A DNA stretch of 64,000 nucleotides from Clostridium frigidicarnis (GTDB lineage: Bacteria; Bacillota; Clostridia; Clostridiales; Clostridiaceae): contig NZ_FOKI01000009.1 in the NCBI RefSeq assembly GCF_900111985.1, forward strand, positions 62,001 through 126,000, written 5' to 3'. Position numbers and translations under genes: made by a program. Under the pieces are notes generated by a model, which saw only the letters and a list, made by a program, of their open reading frames with translations, searched no databases and had not been told where the DNA came from. Within the stretch, counting starts at the first letter, position 1; the number at the start of each line of letters is the position of its first letter. Below are positions 44,861 to 53,383 of this stretch, piece after piece.

Positions 44861-45889
44861 CTACTTAATTGCTTTGTTCCATTTCTCAACTAATTCACTT
44901 CTGTTTTTACCAGCCCAATCTAAATCGTAATTTATTAATTTAGTATCTTTTATTTCATTTGATATTTCTGGTGCTTTAGCATTTGTATTTGTTAAGAATT
45001 GGAATGATCCTACAGTTTGTCCTATTTCTTGTCCTTTTTTGCTTAAGCAGAAATCTATGAATTTCTTAGCAGCTTCTTGGTCTGGGCCACCTTTAACAAT
45101 ACCTGAAGCTCCTATTTCATAACCTGTACCTTCTTTTGGTGCAGTTAATACTAAGTCTTTCATTCCTTCTTCTCTATATTTAATTCCATCATGCAAATAT
45201 GAAACTCCAACCATTACTTCTCCTTGACCTGCTAATCTTGCTGGAGCTGTTCCTGATTTTTCATAAGATTTAACGTTTGCATTTAAATCTTTCATATATT
45301 TAAGACCTGCTTCTTCTCCCTTTAATTGAATCATAGTAGCAAGAGCTGTGTAAGATGTTCCTGATGAACCTGGGTTTGCTATTGAAATTTGTCCCTTAAA
45401 TTCTGGTTTCAATAAATCATCCCAGCTTTCTGGAGCTTCTACACCTTTTTCTTTAAGTAATTTTTGGTTTGAAACAAATCCAAGATATCCAACATATATT
45501 CCTGTCCATGCTCCATCTTTATCTTTATATTTTTCTGGAATATCATTTGCATTTTCCGATACATAATTTTCCAAAAGACCATCTTCTTTAGCTTGTACAA
45601 ATGCATCTGCCGGACCTCCAAACCATACTGAAGCCTTTGGATTCTCCTTTTCTGCTCTTAATCTTCCAAGTATTTCTCCTGAAGACATTCTAACAGCCTC
45701 TGCTTGTATTCCTGTTTCTTTCTTAAACTCATCTACAGTCTTAACCATATGATCTTCCATAAGTCCACAATAAATTGTTAGTTTTAAATCTTTATTTTTG
45801 TCAGCGCTACCACTGCCTCCACAACCTACAAATAGGCTTGTACACATTACAACGCTTAATGCCATTGCTAAAAGTTTTTTTCTTTTCAT
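44861..45889 (-). CDS. ABC transporter substrate-binding lipoprotein, AfuA/FbpA-like
   Basis: 342 residues behind GGAGGGGAAG. Lipoprotein signal with lipobox FVGC, then a type II binding fold: LKLTIYCGLMEDHMVKTVDEF, SVWFGGPADAFVQAKEDGLL, IYVGYLGFVSNQKLL and ISIANPGSSGTSYTAL. The paired Tyr residues that mark Fe3+-binding FbpA proteins are not obvious. The GSSGTSYTAL segment and the nearby YesMN-type pair resemble the AfuA/HptA hexose-phosphate group. Substrate options are sugar phosphate, phosphonate or ferric iron, in that order of preference. Confidence 0.87.
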   Translation of the reverse strand: MKRKKLLAMALSVVMCTSLFVGCGGSGSADKNKDLKLTIYCGLMEDHMVKTVDEFKKETGIQAEAVRMSSGEILGRLRAEKENPKASVWFGGPADAFVQAKEDGLLENYVSENANDIPEKYKDKDGAWTGIYVGYLGFVSNQKLLKEKGVEAPESWDDLLKPEFKGQISIANPGSSGTSYTALATMIQLKGEEAGLKYMKDLNANVKSYEKSGTAPARLAGQGEVMVGVSYLHDGIKYREEGMKDLVLTAPKEGTGYEIGASGIVKGGPDQEAAKKFIDFCLSKKGQEIGQTVGSFQFLTNTNAKAPEISNEIKDTKLINYDLDWAGKNRSELVEKWNKAIK

Positions 45890-46011
45890 ATTCTTCCCCT
45901 CCGTAATATTATATTAACTTCATTATACGGTAAACATTTTCACAAAACTTAAATATGTCAAAAAACAATACTTTATGGTAAAAAATCATTACATTTTGTT
46001 GAGTCATCTAA

Positions 46012-46060
46012 ACATGAAAATAGAATGATAAGTACCATAAACAAGCAGATTTCACCTAGT
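46012..46060 (+). repeat. Left half of repeat family A
   Basis: ATGAAAATAGAATGATAAGT, followed by ACCATAAACAAGCAGATTTC and ACCTAGTATTCTA, matches 60254-60306 nearly base for base. The right arm is missing here. It lies upstream of the binding-protein gene, on the far side of its promoter region. Confidence 0.8.
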
Positions 46061-46206
46061 ATTCTAAAGTTTTAAACAGCATATTTTCCTCCAACAAATT
46101 ACTACGCTTTAAAATACAAATCAAAGTATTTTTTAAAATTGTTAAATTTCTATTTAATTTTTTTTGTAAATATCACACTATCCTTTAAAAGGCGTGTAAA
46201 ATGTGA

Positions 46207-46250
46207 GAAGTGAAGTTTCTTTTTCAAGGAAACTTCACTTCTTATTTTTT
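46207..46250 (+). terminator. Strong hairpin with T-tract
   Basis: GAAGTGAAGTTTC (46207-46219) and GAAACTTCACTTC (46229-46241), then TTATTTTTT. No plus-strand gene precedes it in the 45890-46374 gap, so it may terminate an unannotated short plus-strand RNA or be an orphan element. Confidence 0.6.
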
Positions 46251-46374
46251 CCATATAAACTTTGATTTAATCACCACACCAAGCCGTCGCTTTTAGCGAT
46301 TTAGTTCTATAAGAACAATGTGACTTAACTACAACCGTTAATAATTCTTATTCTTTCAATCATGTAATTTATGT

Positions 46375-46905
46375 TTATAATTTTCGTAGAATATATTTAG
46401 TAAAATCCTTTACTATATTATCATCAATTTGGTTTAAAACTTTGTTTTTTAAGAGCACTGATAAGATTATCAACCCACTAAAAATATTAATATATACATC
46501 TTTTAAGTCAAACGTAAAAAAACCATTTACTAATATGTAATCTAAACTACCGTTCCAAAAAATTTTGTCAATTAGCGAACACATAGCGCCAGAAAATATA
46601 AAAGCATACATAATATTAACAATTTTGATAGTTCCGAATTGATAATTTAGATACTGATAAAACAAATATACTAATATGATCATAATTGCTCCAAAAACAA
46701 TGTGAATCCATTTACTCACACCTAATTGAAACATAGAATTAAACCATGAATAGTCCCTATTGAACATAGGCTCAAAGTATAGGAATCCAGGCAATATAGG
46801 AAATTTTTTGTCAAGGAAATTGTTGTTAATTACTATTTTAATAACCTGCTCTATTGTTACTAAAATAAGCACTGCTATACATGTCTTTTTGTTTTGAATT
46901 TTCAT
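46375..46905 (-). CDS. Signal peptidase II (LspA)-like membrane protein
   Basis: About 176 residues from the ATG behind GGTGG; a GTG twelve codons earlier lacks a ribosome site. Four hydrophobic helices, with the two Asp-bearing segments expected of the aspartic protease: SGAMCSLIDKIFWNGSLDYI and FTFDLKDVYINIF. The usual GNxxDR is changed to CSLIDK, so it is a divergent relative rather than the housekeeping enzyme. It could process a special lipoprotein set or be a non-peptidase homologue. Confidence 0.7.
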   Translation of the reverse strand: MKIQNKKTCIAVLILVTIEQVIKIVINNNFLDKKFPILPGFLYFEPMFNRDYSWFNSMFQLGVSKWIHIVFGAIMIILVYLFYQYLNYQFGTIKIVNIMYAFIFSGAMCSLIDKIFWNGSLDYILVNGFFTFDLKDVYINIFSGLIILSVLLKNKVLNQIDDNIVKDFTKYILRKL

Positions 46906-47252
46906 ATTTATTCTGCACCACCTAATATAAATAATCTTCACATAAAATTACGAATCCGGCCTATAATACAAGAAAATTATAACATATTTTATAAATTATT
47001 ATATAATTTCTCTTGTTTTATAATACCTTAGTATTCAATTTTAATATAATATTAGTTACGTAAACTTATATTTGTATTGCACAACAAAAAAATCGTAAAT
47101 TCGATTTTGAATAATAAGATTTTTAAATTAGTTATTTTTATTTTTTATTTTAATTACTGATGCTTTTATATAATATTAAGAAGTTTCCTACTAAACTTTA
47201 GCTAATTATCTAGTATTATAAATATTTTACTTGCATTAAACATATGCACCTT
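46906..47252. other. AT-rich intergenic region
   Basis: No gene, terminator or repeat that I can support. Confidence 0.4.
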
Positions 47253-48269
47253 TTACTTCTGATTTTTTATTAACTTTATTATTTCATTGTTTATAACATC
47301 AGGCACAAATTGATGTATAGAGTGTCTTGAATCTTTAACAACCATTTGTGTACTATCTGTAGACCAATCTTTCAAAGCTATCTGACTATTTTCCCATTCA
47401 GGAATTGATAAAGTATTACTCTCAGAAGTCAGTATTCTAAGCGGTATATCACCCAATTTCCCGTTACCTAAAATTGTTTTTGCATTAGCGCTTGCCATGT
47501 TACCTTCATCTATAATATTTCTGTTATACATAGTTTTAAGAGTCATTGCAAAATATAACTGTTTCAAATCATTAGGTAATAGTTTAAGATTATTTTGTCC
47601 TGATGCAATTTTTGTGGAATAACTTGTATGGTAAAGTGCAAATCTGGCTATGCCCAAAGATTTTAGTATATTATAATTAAAGGCGGTGCTACTACTAGTT
47701 TCCAGACTATTTTTTAAATAAAACTCAGGACTGCCCCCGTCAATTTCTACAATACCCGAAACTTCATCTTTATATGTTTGCGCAAATCTTATTACTGATA
47801 ATGATGCTAATGAATGACCCACTAATATATATGGAGGCTTTTGTCCTGATTTTACAAGAGCTGTGTGCATTTCTTCTACAATAGAATCTATATCTCTTGG
47901 TACATCTGTTACTTGACTCCATCCATGTCCAGGTCTATCGTAAATAGCTATTTTAGTATACTTTGAAATTTCATTATAAAGAGGATAAAAATCTACATAA
48001 GAGCTTGGTTCATTTAATCCACCAGTAAAAACTACAGTAATATTACCTTCACCTTTGCTAAATACATTGATTTTATGATTATTTACATCAACCATTTCTC
48101 CTATTTGAGAATAGTTTTTAGAATCATTGTATTCCCCAATTTTTTCATAAGAAAAACCAATTAATAAAATAAAAGCTACAAAAATCAAACTTAGCAATAC
48201 ATATTTTCTAAATCGCTTTTTACTTTTTATTTTGGATTTCCTTTTCTTTTCTCTTCTATTCATATACAT
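47253..48269 (-). CDS. Membrane-anchored alpha/beta hydrolase
   Basis: 338 residues behind GGGAGAG. A Lys/Arg-rich N-terminus (the first 23 residues) precedes a transmembrane anchor (YVLLSLIFVAFILLIGFSY). Alpha/beta hydrolase fold: VVFTGGLNEPSSY, IAIYDRPGHGWS, nucleophile elbow LVGHSLASLSVIRFA (about residue 150), and the late His in SRHSIHQFVPD. The catalytic domain would be outside the membrane. Substrate unknown; upstream (48270-48607) is AT-rich without a gene. Confidence 0.82.
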   Translation of the reverse strand: MYMNRREKKRKSKIKSKKRFRKYVLLSLIFVAFILLIGFSYEKIGEYNDSKNYSQIGEMVDVNNHKINVFSKGEGNITVVFTGGLNEPSSYVDFYPLYNEISKYTKIAIYDRPGHGWSQVTDVPRDIDSIVEEMHTALVKSGQKPPYILVGHSLASLSVIRFAQTYKDEVSGIVEIDGGSPEFYLKNSLETSSSTAFNYNILKSLGIARFALYHTSYSTKIASGQNNLKLLPNDLKQLYFAMTLKTMYNRNIIDEGNMASANAKTILGNGKLGDIPLRILTSESNTLSIPEWENSQIALKDWSTDSTQMVVKDSRHSIHQFVPDVINNEIIKLIKNQK

Positions 48270-48607
48270 TTATAAACTCTCCCTTAAAATGATATAACTC
48301 TTGTCTAGTTGGTATTGTAAGTATTACTCAATTAAATTCTCCCCTAGTATTTTATAGTAAATAATTCGTATATTTATCCAAATATACCTTAATATTAAAT
48401 CGTCAAAATAAGCTAACATCTATTTTAAATTTAAACGTTTAAATTGAGCCAATAATCTATGAAGAGCATATCTATTTACCCCAAACAGACCTCTCCATTC
48501 TTACAACATATGTCTATAATGAATAGCTTGTCATTAACTTTATGTCTATACATATAAAAACACTGTAAAATTCATTTCCGAATAATACGATATTTATATA
48601 ACTTAAT

Positions 48608-49141
48608 TTATTGATTTCTCCAAGCTTTCAATTTCATTTCAATATCCTTAACTTTTTCATCCCCAAAATGATTCTTTAAAACCTGAAAAAAGTCTATAAA
48701 GCCTTTATTTTCAAATGTAACAATTATCTTAATGCCGACACCTTTTAAAACAATACTCCCCCCAAAAATTCTTGAATAATTCACAGAAGTTATAGAATTA
48801 TAATATAAATGCCTTTTAAAACCTAATCTGTGTGATGTTATACCTTCAGTATTATATATAACTTTAGAAGTTGCAGCTACAAGACTTAATATTAGAAATA
48901 TTATTGACATTGTTACTAAAAGGACTAAAAGTTCAAAATTATCATTAAAATCTTCTCTTACTAATATACTCCCTATTATAAACATACTAGAAAATATCAT
49001 ACCTGATATTGATATGACTTTAGATTTTTTAATTATTCCATTACCTTGTTTGTCTTTTTGTGCTTCTTCAAAAGCTGGTTGTAAAATAAACTTTTCTCTG
49101 AAGATTTTGTATAACTTTCTTTTTAAATAATTCATTTGCAT
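48608..49141 (-). CDS. Membrane protein with PH-like C-terminus, unknown
   Basis: 177 residues behind AAGAAGGG. Two membrane helices (VISISGMIFSSMFIIGSIL and LLVLLVTMSIIFLILSLVAA) followed by a domain VIYNTEGITSHRLGFK, then SITSVNYSRIFGGSIVLKG and FFQVLKNHFGDEKV, which has the strand pattern of bacterial PH domains. The basic first 40 residues are cytoplasmic. Function unknown. Confidence 0.65.
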   Translation of the reverse strand: MQMNYLKRKLYKIFREKFILQPAFEEAQKDKQGNGIIKKSKVISISGMIFSSMFIIGSILVREDFNDNFELLVLLVTMSIIFLILSLVAATSKVIYNTEGITSHRLGFKRHLYYNSITSVNYSRIFGGSIVLKGVGIKIIVTFENKGFIDFFQVLKNHFGDEKVKDIEMKLKAWRNQ

Positions 49142-49300
49142 ATTTCCCTTCTTTTGTTAACATATGCTTATAATTATATCATATTTTTTAATTAATTTTA
49201 TAATTATGTAATTGACATTTCTACAACAATATACTTTATATTAAGTATAATTTTAACGGGTATTGGTATAACAAATAAAAGATCAATAGGAAAAAGTAAA

Positions 49301-49401
49301 TGAGGCCACTGAAAAAATTTTATTTTTTCTAAAATTACGCCTTGTAAACCCCATGGTTTCGTTGTGTTTTTTCAAGAAAATTAACTTTTTCAGTTGCCTC
49401 A
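49301..49401. mobile_element. 101-bp MITE-like element
   Basis: Terminal inverted repeats TGAGGCCACTGAAAAA (49301-49316) and TTTTTCAGTTGCCTCA (49386-49401) differ at one position. The interior holds no gene. The size, non-coding content and clean ends are those of a miniature inverted-repeat element or an IS end-to-end deletion. No second copy is in the window and a target duplication is not clear. Confidence 0.6.
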
Positions 49402-49445
49402 ACTATTTTTCTATTAAAAGAAGGACAAAACTTCCTCCTTTTAAG

Positions 49446-49871
49446 TTAATCTATATATCCTTTTGCTATTGAAATTAGTTTTGTAATATTAGATTTGTAT
49501 TTTACTATATGCTCATGTAATTCTTCGTGGCTTGGTTCTTTATATCTATGAGAAATTCTATTTCTTATTAACCTTGATTTTTCTAGAAATATATACATAT
49601 CGTTATCAATAACATTATTGTTCTTTAAAAGCTTTAAGCTATCGCTTAATGTTATACCTATTTTAAATTTTTTTAGTTCCTTTAAAATAATTGAGCAGAA
49701 GTCTTCTAATATAGTGTGAAAACTAACAAACAATTGCCTTAAACTTGATTTTGCTAATTTTATCATTAAATCATTTTCTTTATATTTATCTAACACTTCT
49801 AAACATTCATCTATATCTACTTTACATTCTTGTATATCTTCTATTATTTTTAATAATCGCTCATTGTTCAT
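49446..49871 (-). CDS. hepT: HepT-like HEPN toxin (type VII TA)
   Basis: 141 residues, all helical. The HEPN active-site motif is R-x4-HxY in RLIRNRISHRYKE near residue 110. In the MNT-HEPN systems this is an RNase whose Tyr is AMPylated by the partner nucleotidyltransferase. The ATG overlaps the last 4 bases of the mntA gene, giving the classical antitoxin-first order and tight coupling. Length is that of the DUF86 family. Confidence 0.85.
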   Translation of the reverse strand: MNNERLLKIIEDIQECKVDIDECLEVLDKYKENDLMIKLAKSSLRQLFVSFHTILEDFCSIILKELKKFKIGITLSDSLKLLKNNNVIDNDMYIFLEKSRLIRNRISHRYKEPSHEELHEHIVKYKSNITKLISIAKGYID

Positions 49872-50287
49872 GATAATACATCTCTCCTTCTGAAATACAT
49901 AAAGTCTGCATTTTCTATATAAATTCTATTAATATCATCACAAAATCTTTCAAATAATTTATTTTCATCTGTTGTATGTAATACTTTTCCTGTATTTAAA
50001 ATATTAATCTTTACAAACATATCAAGACTATTACTTTTTAAATCTACCACATCTATATCCCTCTTTAAAAGTTCTTCCAAAAATAATTCTATATCCAAAA
50101 TATTATCTAAAGGAAGTTTATTTTCACCTAATATAGCTATGTCTACATCCGATAATTCATTAAAATCCTCAGTACAGATACTCCCAAATAGCATAACGCT
50201 ATTTATATTAAATTTATCAATAAATTCAAAGAAATACTCTGAATTCAACTTATTTATAATGTCATTTTTGATTTCAGCTATATTCAT
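49868..50287 (-). CDS. mntA: MntA-like minimal nucleotidyltransferase (antitoxin)
   Basis: About 139 residues from the ATG behind GGTGAG; four extra upstream codons overlap that site. The nucleotidyltransferase signature MLFGSICTEDFNELSDVDIAIL gives GS-x10-DxD exactly, and the third acidic position is in RDIDVVDL. MntA antitoxins add AMP residues to the HepT Tyr. Forms a two-gene module with hepT, next to a MITE-like element, which fits accessory DNA. Confidence 0.87.
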   Translation of the reverse strand: MNIAEIKNDIINKLNSEYFFEFIDKFNINSVMLFGSICTEDFNELSDVDIAILGENKLPLDNILDIELFLEELLKRDIDVVDLKSNSLDMFVKINILNTGKVLHTTDENKLFERFCDDINRIYIENADFMYFRRRDVLS

Positions 50288-50476
50288 CCAACTCACCAAC
50301 TTTCAAAATATTATAAATCTATAAGTTTCAATACCATTCTATCATAAAAAATATTTTCTTTATATAATATACAACCCTTATCACTTGCTAATCAGTTCCA
50401 CCATATTTGTAATCAATTACTCAATATAGTAAACTCTATTATATATCTAAAATTTACATATGAAAGGACTAGTATT

Positions 50477-51028
50477 ATGAACTGGATTGAAGAAATAAAA
50501 TCATATATTCCATGTAATGAACAAGAAGAATGTGATAAAAACTTTATATTAGAAGCTATAAACAAATATGATAATATACTAACTAGAGAAAATATTTTTA
50601 TGCATATAACAAGTTCAGGTTATATTGTAAACAAAGCAAAAGATAAAACTTTAATGATACATCATAACATTTATAAATCTTGGGCTTGGACTGGTGGTCA
50701 TGCTGATGGTGATGTTGATTTACTTCATGTAGCAATTAAGGAAGCAAAAGAAGAAACTGGTGTTAAACATATAACCCCTATAGATTCTCGCATTTTTTCC
50801 TTAGATATACTTCCTGTAAATGGACATTTTAAAAGAGGCAAATATGTATCATCTCATTTACATTTATCCATTGCTTATCTTTTAGAAGCTGATGAAAATG
50901 ACATACTTATGATAAAAGAAGATGAAAACAGTGGAGTTAAATGGATACCATTAAATGAACTTCATTTTCATTGTAATGAGCCTCATATGCTCACTGTTTA
51001 TGACAAGTTTAATAGTAAAATCTTTTAA
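50477..51028 (+). CDS. Nudix hydrolase
   Basis: 183 residues behind AAAGGACTAG. The Nudix box runs GGHADGDVDLLHVAIKEAKEETG (about residues 72-94), with Lys in place of the usual Arg before the EExG core. Preceding strand VNKAKDKTLMIHHNIYKSW and following LDILPVNGHFKRGKYVSSHLHLS are family-like. It would hydrolyse a nucleoside diphosphate derivative. Substrate cannot be assigned. Confidence 0.85.
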   Translation: MNWIEEIKSYIPCNEQEECDKNFILEAINKYDNILTRENIFMHITSSGYIVNKAKDKTLMIHHNIYKSWAWTGGHADGDVDLLHVAIKEAKEETGVKHITPIDSRIFSLDILPVNGHFKRGKYVSSHLHLSIAYLLEADENDILMIKEDENSGVKWIPLNELHFHCNEPHMLTVYDKFNSKIF

Positions 51029-51166
51029 AGTATTATATACCTTACTTGACTATTATCTAAGTTAATCTAGAAGTATCCTACCTGTTATCCTCCATAGTGT
51101 AAAATTATGGAATATTGCAGACGATAAATTTAAAAGTAGAATTGGATTTATAATCTTACATGTATA

Positions 51167-51194
51167 AAAGGGAGGAAAATAACTCCTCCCTTTA
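51167..51194. terminator. Convergent terminator
   Basis: AAAGGGAGGA and TCCTCCCTTT around AAATAAC, between the convergent Nudix and RsgA-like genes. Confidence 0.65.
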
Positions 51195-51256
51195 CCATCT
51201 CTATAGTCTTGACACTACATTAAAGCCTCTTCCAAAAACCATATAATCTATAATAA

Positions 51257-52339
51257 TTATCTTCTTTCATTTTTTTCTTTAGCATATCTTATAGCTTGTT
51301 TCATTTGCCCCATACTTCCAAACATTTTACTTATTTTTTCTCTTTCTTTTTGTTTGGCTCTAAGGTCGTTATATTTAATTTCTTTTTGGAACTTTCTATA
51401 GCTTTCTAATCTTCCTGCATCTATTATTCCATCTTCTATTGCCTGTCTTACTGCACATTTAGGTTCATTTTTATGCTGACAATCTGAAAATTTGCATTGT
51501 CTTGCTAAATCATCTATATCACTAAAGGATTTTTCCAAATCACCACTTATAATTCCAATTTCCTTCATTCCTGGAGTATCAACTATAGCCCCACCATTAG
51601 GAATTAACAACAATTGTCTATGAGTTGTGGTATGCTTTCCTTTATCATCATTCCTTATTCCATTGGTTTTCAAAACTTCCTCACCCATAATTTTATTTAT
51701 AAGTGTTGACTTACCAACCCCTGAAGATCCAATAAAAGCTACTGTTTTTCCCTTATCAATATACTTGATTATATCTAAATAACCTTCATTAGCCATACTA
51801 CTTGTAACTAATATATCCATTGCAATGGCTACTTCTTGAATTTCTAAAATTTTATCATCTATATTATCACATAAATCCGCCTTAGTCAGCACTATAACAG
51901 GATTTGCCATACTATCATATACCATAGATATATATCTTTCTAATCTACGAATATTAAAATCACTATTTAAAGACATACAAATAAATACAGTATCAACATT
52001 TGCTGCAATTACTTGACCATCACTTCTATTTCCAGCAACTTTTCTTTCAATAAAGCTTTTTCTCCTAAGAACATGATGAATTATTGCATTACCATTATTG
52101 TCTATAATTCTATCTACTAAAACCCAATCTCCAACAGCTGGATAGTCTGTAAGACTTATTAAAGAATATCCCAGTTTACCAGAAACCTCAGCAAATATCT
52201 CTCCATTCTCCGTAATAACTTTGTACATATCCTTATATTGAACTGAAACCCTTCCAATGTACAAATTTTCTCCATACATAGTAGCCTCTTGTGTATATCT
52301 TTCACTTAGTCCTAAACTATATAAATCTATTTTATTCAA
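51257..52339 (-). CDS. rsgA: Ribosome small-subunit-dependent GTPase A (RsgA-like)
   Basis: 360 residues from TTG behind GGGAGG. An OB-fold start (LYIGRVSVQYKDMYKVIT), then a circularly permuted GTPase: G4 VLTKADLC, G1 GSSGVGKSTLINK, G3 DTPGMKEIG, and the C-terminal zinc site CKFSDCQHKNEPKCAV. RsgA assists late 30S maturation. At 360 residues it is longer than the usual clostridial form (about 290-300), with a basic C-terminal tail (RAKQKEREKISK), so it may be the second paralogue that clostridia often carry. Confidence 0.88.
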   Translation of the reverse strand: MNKIDLYSLGLSERYTQEATMYGENLYIGRVSVQYKDMYKVITENGEIFAEVSGKLGYSLISLTDYPAVGDWVLVDRIIDNNGNAIIHHVLRRKSFIERKVAGNRSDGQVIAANVDTVFICMSLNSDFNIRRLERYISMVYDSMANPVIVLTKADLCDNIDDKILEIQEVAIAMDILVTSSMANEGYLDIIKYIDKGKTVAFIGSSGVGKSTLINKIMGEEVLKTNGIRNDDKGKHTTTHRQLLLIPNGGAIVDTPGMKEIGIISGDLEKSFSDIDDLARQCKFSDCQHKNEPKCAVRQAIEDGIIDAGRLESYRKFQKEIKYNDLRAKQKEREKISKMFGSMGQMKQAIRYAKEKNERR

Positions 52340-52379
52340 ATTTATTTTCCTCCCGTATTGTAAACTTACATAATACCTA

Positions 52380-52425
52380 TTGGGAGGTATAAGAGATACT
52401 AATTAATCTGCCTCTACCTCCCAAA
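52380..52425. promoter_or_regulatory. Hairpin in the leader of the RsgA-like gene
   Basis: TTGGGAGGTA (52380-52389) and TACCTCCCAA (52416-52425) are perfect 10-bp arms. On the minus strand the hairpin lies 40 nt before the TTG start. The 3' arm contains the anti-Shine-Dalgarno-like CCTCCC, which could also pair with the GGGAGG of the gene, so a translational switch is conceivable. Confidence 0.5.
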
Positions 52426-52468
52426 CAATTACACTCTCTATTTCAAATACTTCATATCTATTAAGCAT
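52403..52468 (-). CDS. Possible 21-residue leader peptide upstream of rsgA
   Basis: ATG at 52468 with GGAAGTG upstream; product MLNRYEVFEIESVIVWEVEAD. Its last codons enter the 5' arm of the leader hairpin, so its translation would open or close that stem. This may be chance in an AT-rich gap; 52469-52758 shows nothing else. Confidence 0.3.
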   Translation of the reverse strand: MLNRYEVFEIESVIVWEVEAD

Positions 52469-52758
52469 AAAACAACACTTCCTTTCATAAATATTTTTGT
52501 AAACCTCTCCATATAGCTAAATATAAATCTAAAATGTTATATAAAATTATAAATATCTCCTTTATATAGTTTAATTTTATATCAAACTTAAGAGGAATAT
52601 CTTTCTTTATCCATAACTACAAAATCTGTTTTAACACTAAAATGATACTTATAATATCAATAAGAATCTAATAGTCATGAAATAAATATATTTAAATTTT
52701 ACAGTATTTACAACAAACATTCAATATATTAATTATTAATTATTCAGAAAACTCAGTT

Positions 52759-53205
52759 TCATTTCTCTATATTTAATACCATTACCGTTTCTCCACCATA
52801 ATCTATCTCTCCATTAACATAAAATCCAAAATCTTTATATAATTTTAAAGCAAGCTTATTTTCCTCAAATATACTTAAGTATATTTCATTACATTTATAT
52901 TTGTTAACTATATGATTAATTAAACAAATCAAAACACCTTTTCCATATCCTCTTCCTTGACAACTTTTATCTATCATAAATCTATCTAGCCAAACCCTAT
53001 TTTCTTGTGGTACATGTCCATACATAGCAAAACCTATTAATTCTTCTCCATAATACAATGCCGAAGGATTCCAATAAGTATAAAACTTACTTTCAGCTAT
53101 TGAAAAAGCATTGGTCTCTATAAAAGATTTTTGATTCTCATTAACTGATAAACTTATAACTTCTCTCCAATTTTCCACATTTACAGGTTTAATATAAAAA
53201 TCCAC
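52759..53205 (-). CDS. GNAT-family N-acetyltransferase
   Basis: About 148 residues from GTG, 9 nt behind AAGGAG. Acetyl-CoA loop SCQGRGYGKGVLICLINHIV (about residues 82-101) with strands LIGFAMYGHVPQE and IYLSIFEENKLALKLYKDFGF before and after. It is of the SpeG/BltD-like type, acting on polyamines or other amines in related proteins. A longer reading frame runs into the upstream palindromic repeat, but those 24 residues are repeat-derived and not native. Confidence 0.82.
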   Translation of the reverse strand: MDFYIKPVNVENWREVISLSVNENQKSFIETNAFSIAESKFYTYWNPSALYYGEELIGFAMYGHVPQENRVWLDRFMIDKSCQGRGYGKGVLICLINHIVNKYKCNEIYLSIFEENKLALKLYKDFGFYVNGEIDYGGETVMVLNIEK

Positions 53206-53218
53206 TTTAACACACTCC

Positions 53219-53383
53219 TTAGGCAGATGAAAAAAAATAACAAGTCCAAGATGCCATGTATATTTTGTGTCAGACAAGGAAGTGATATTAGTTCATAGCA
53301 TAGGCTATGGGCTAACATCGCTGACGCAGTATGGCACAAAATAGACTAGCATACTGACTTGTTATTTTTTTGAATGTGCCTTA
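53219..53383 (-). repeat. Full-length copy of palindromic repeat family B
   Basis: Ends are inverted (TTAGGCA, then AAAATAACAAGTC; and GACTTGTTATTTT, then TGTGCCTTA), and the interior also pairs (TTTTGTGTCAGACAAGGAAGTGAT...GGCACAAAATAGAC). It aligns along its whole length with the reverse complement of 40931-41092; partial copies are at 11667 and 32058. Its left end abuts the AAGGAG site of the GNAT gene. Confidence 0.88.

Noticed and set aside
44861-45889. Confident Fe3+-binding annotation for the lipoprotein
   Set aside because: The iron-binding Tyr pair is not evident and the genomic context favours a phosphorylated ligand.
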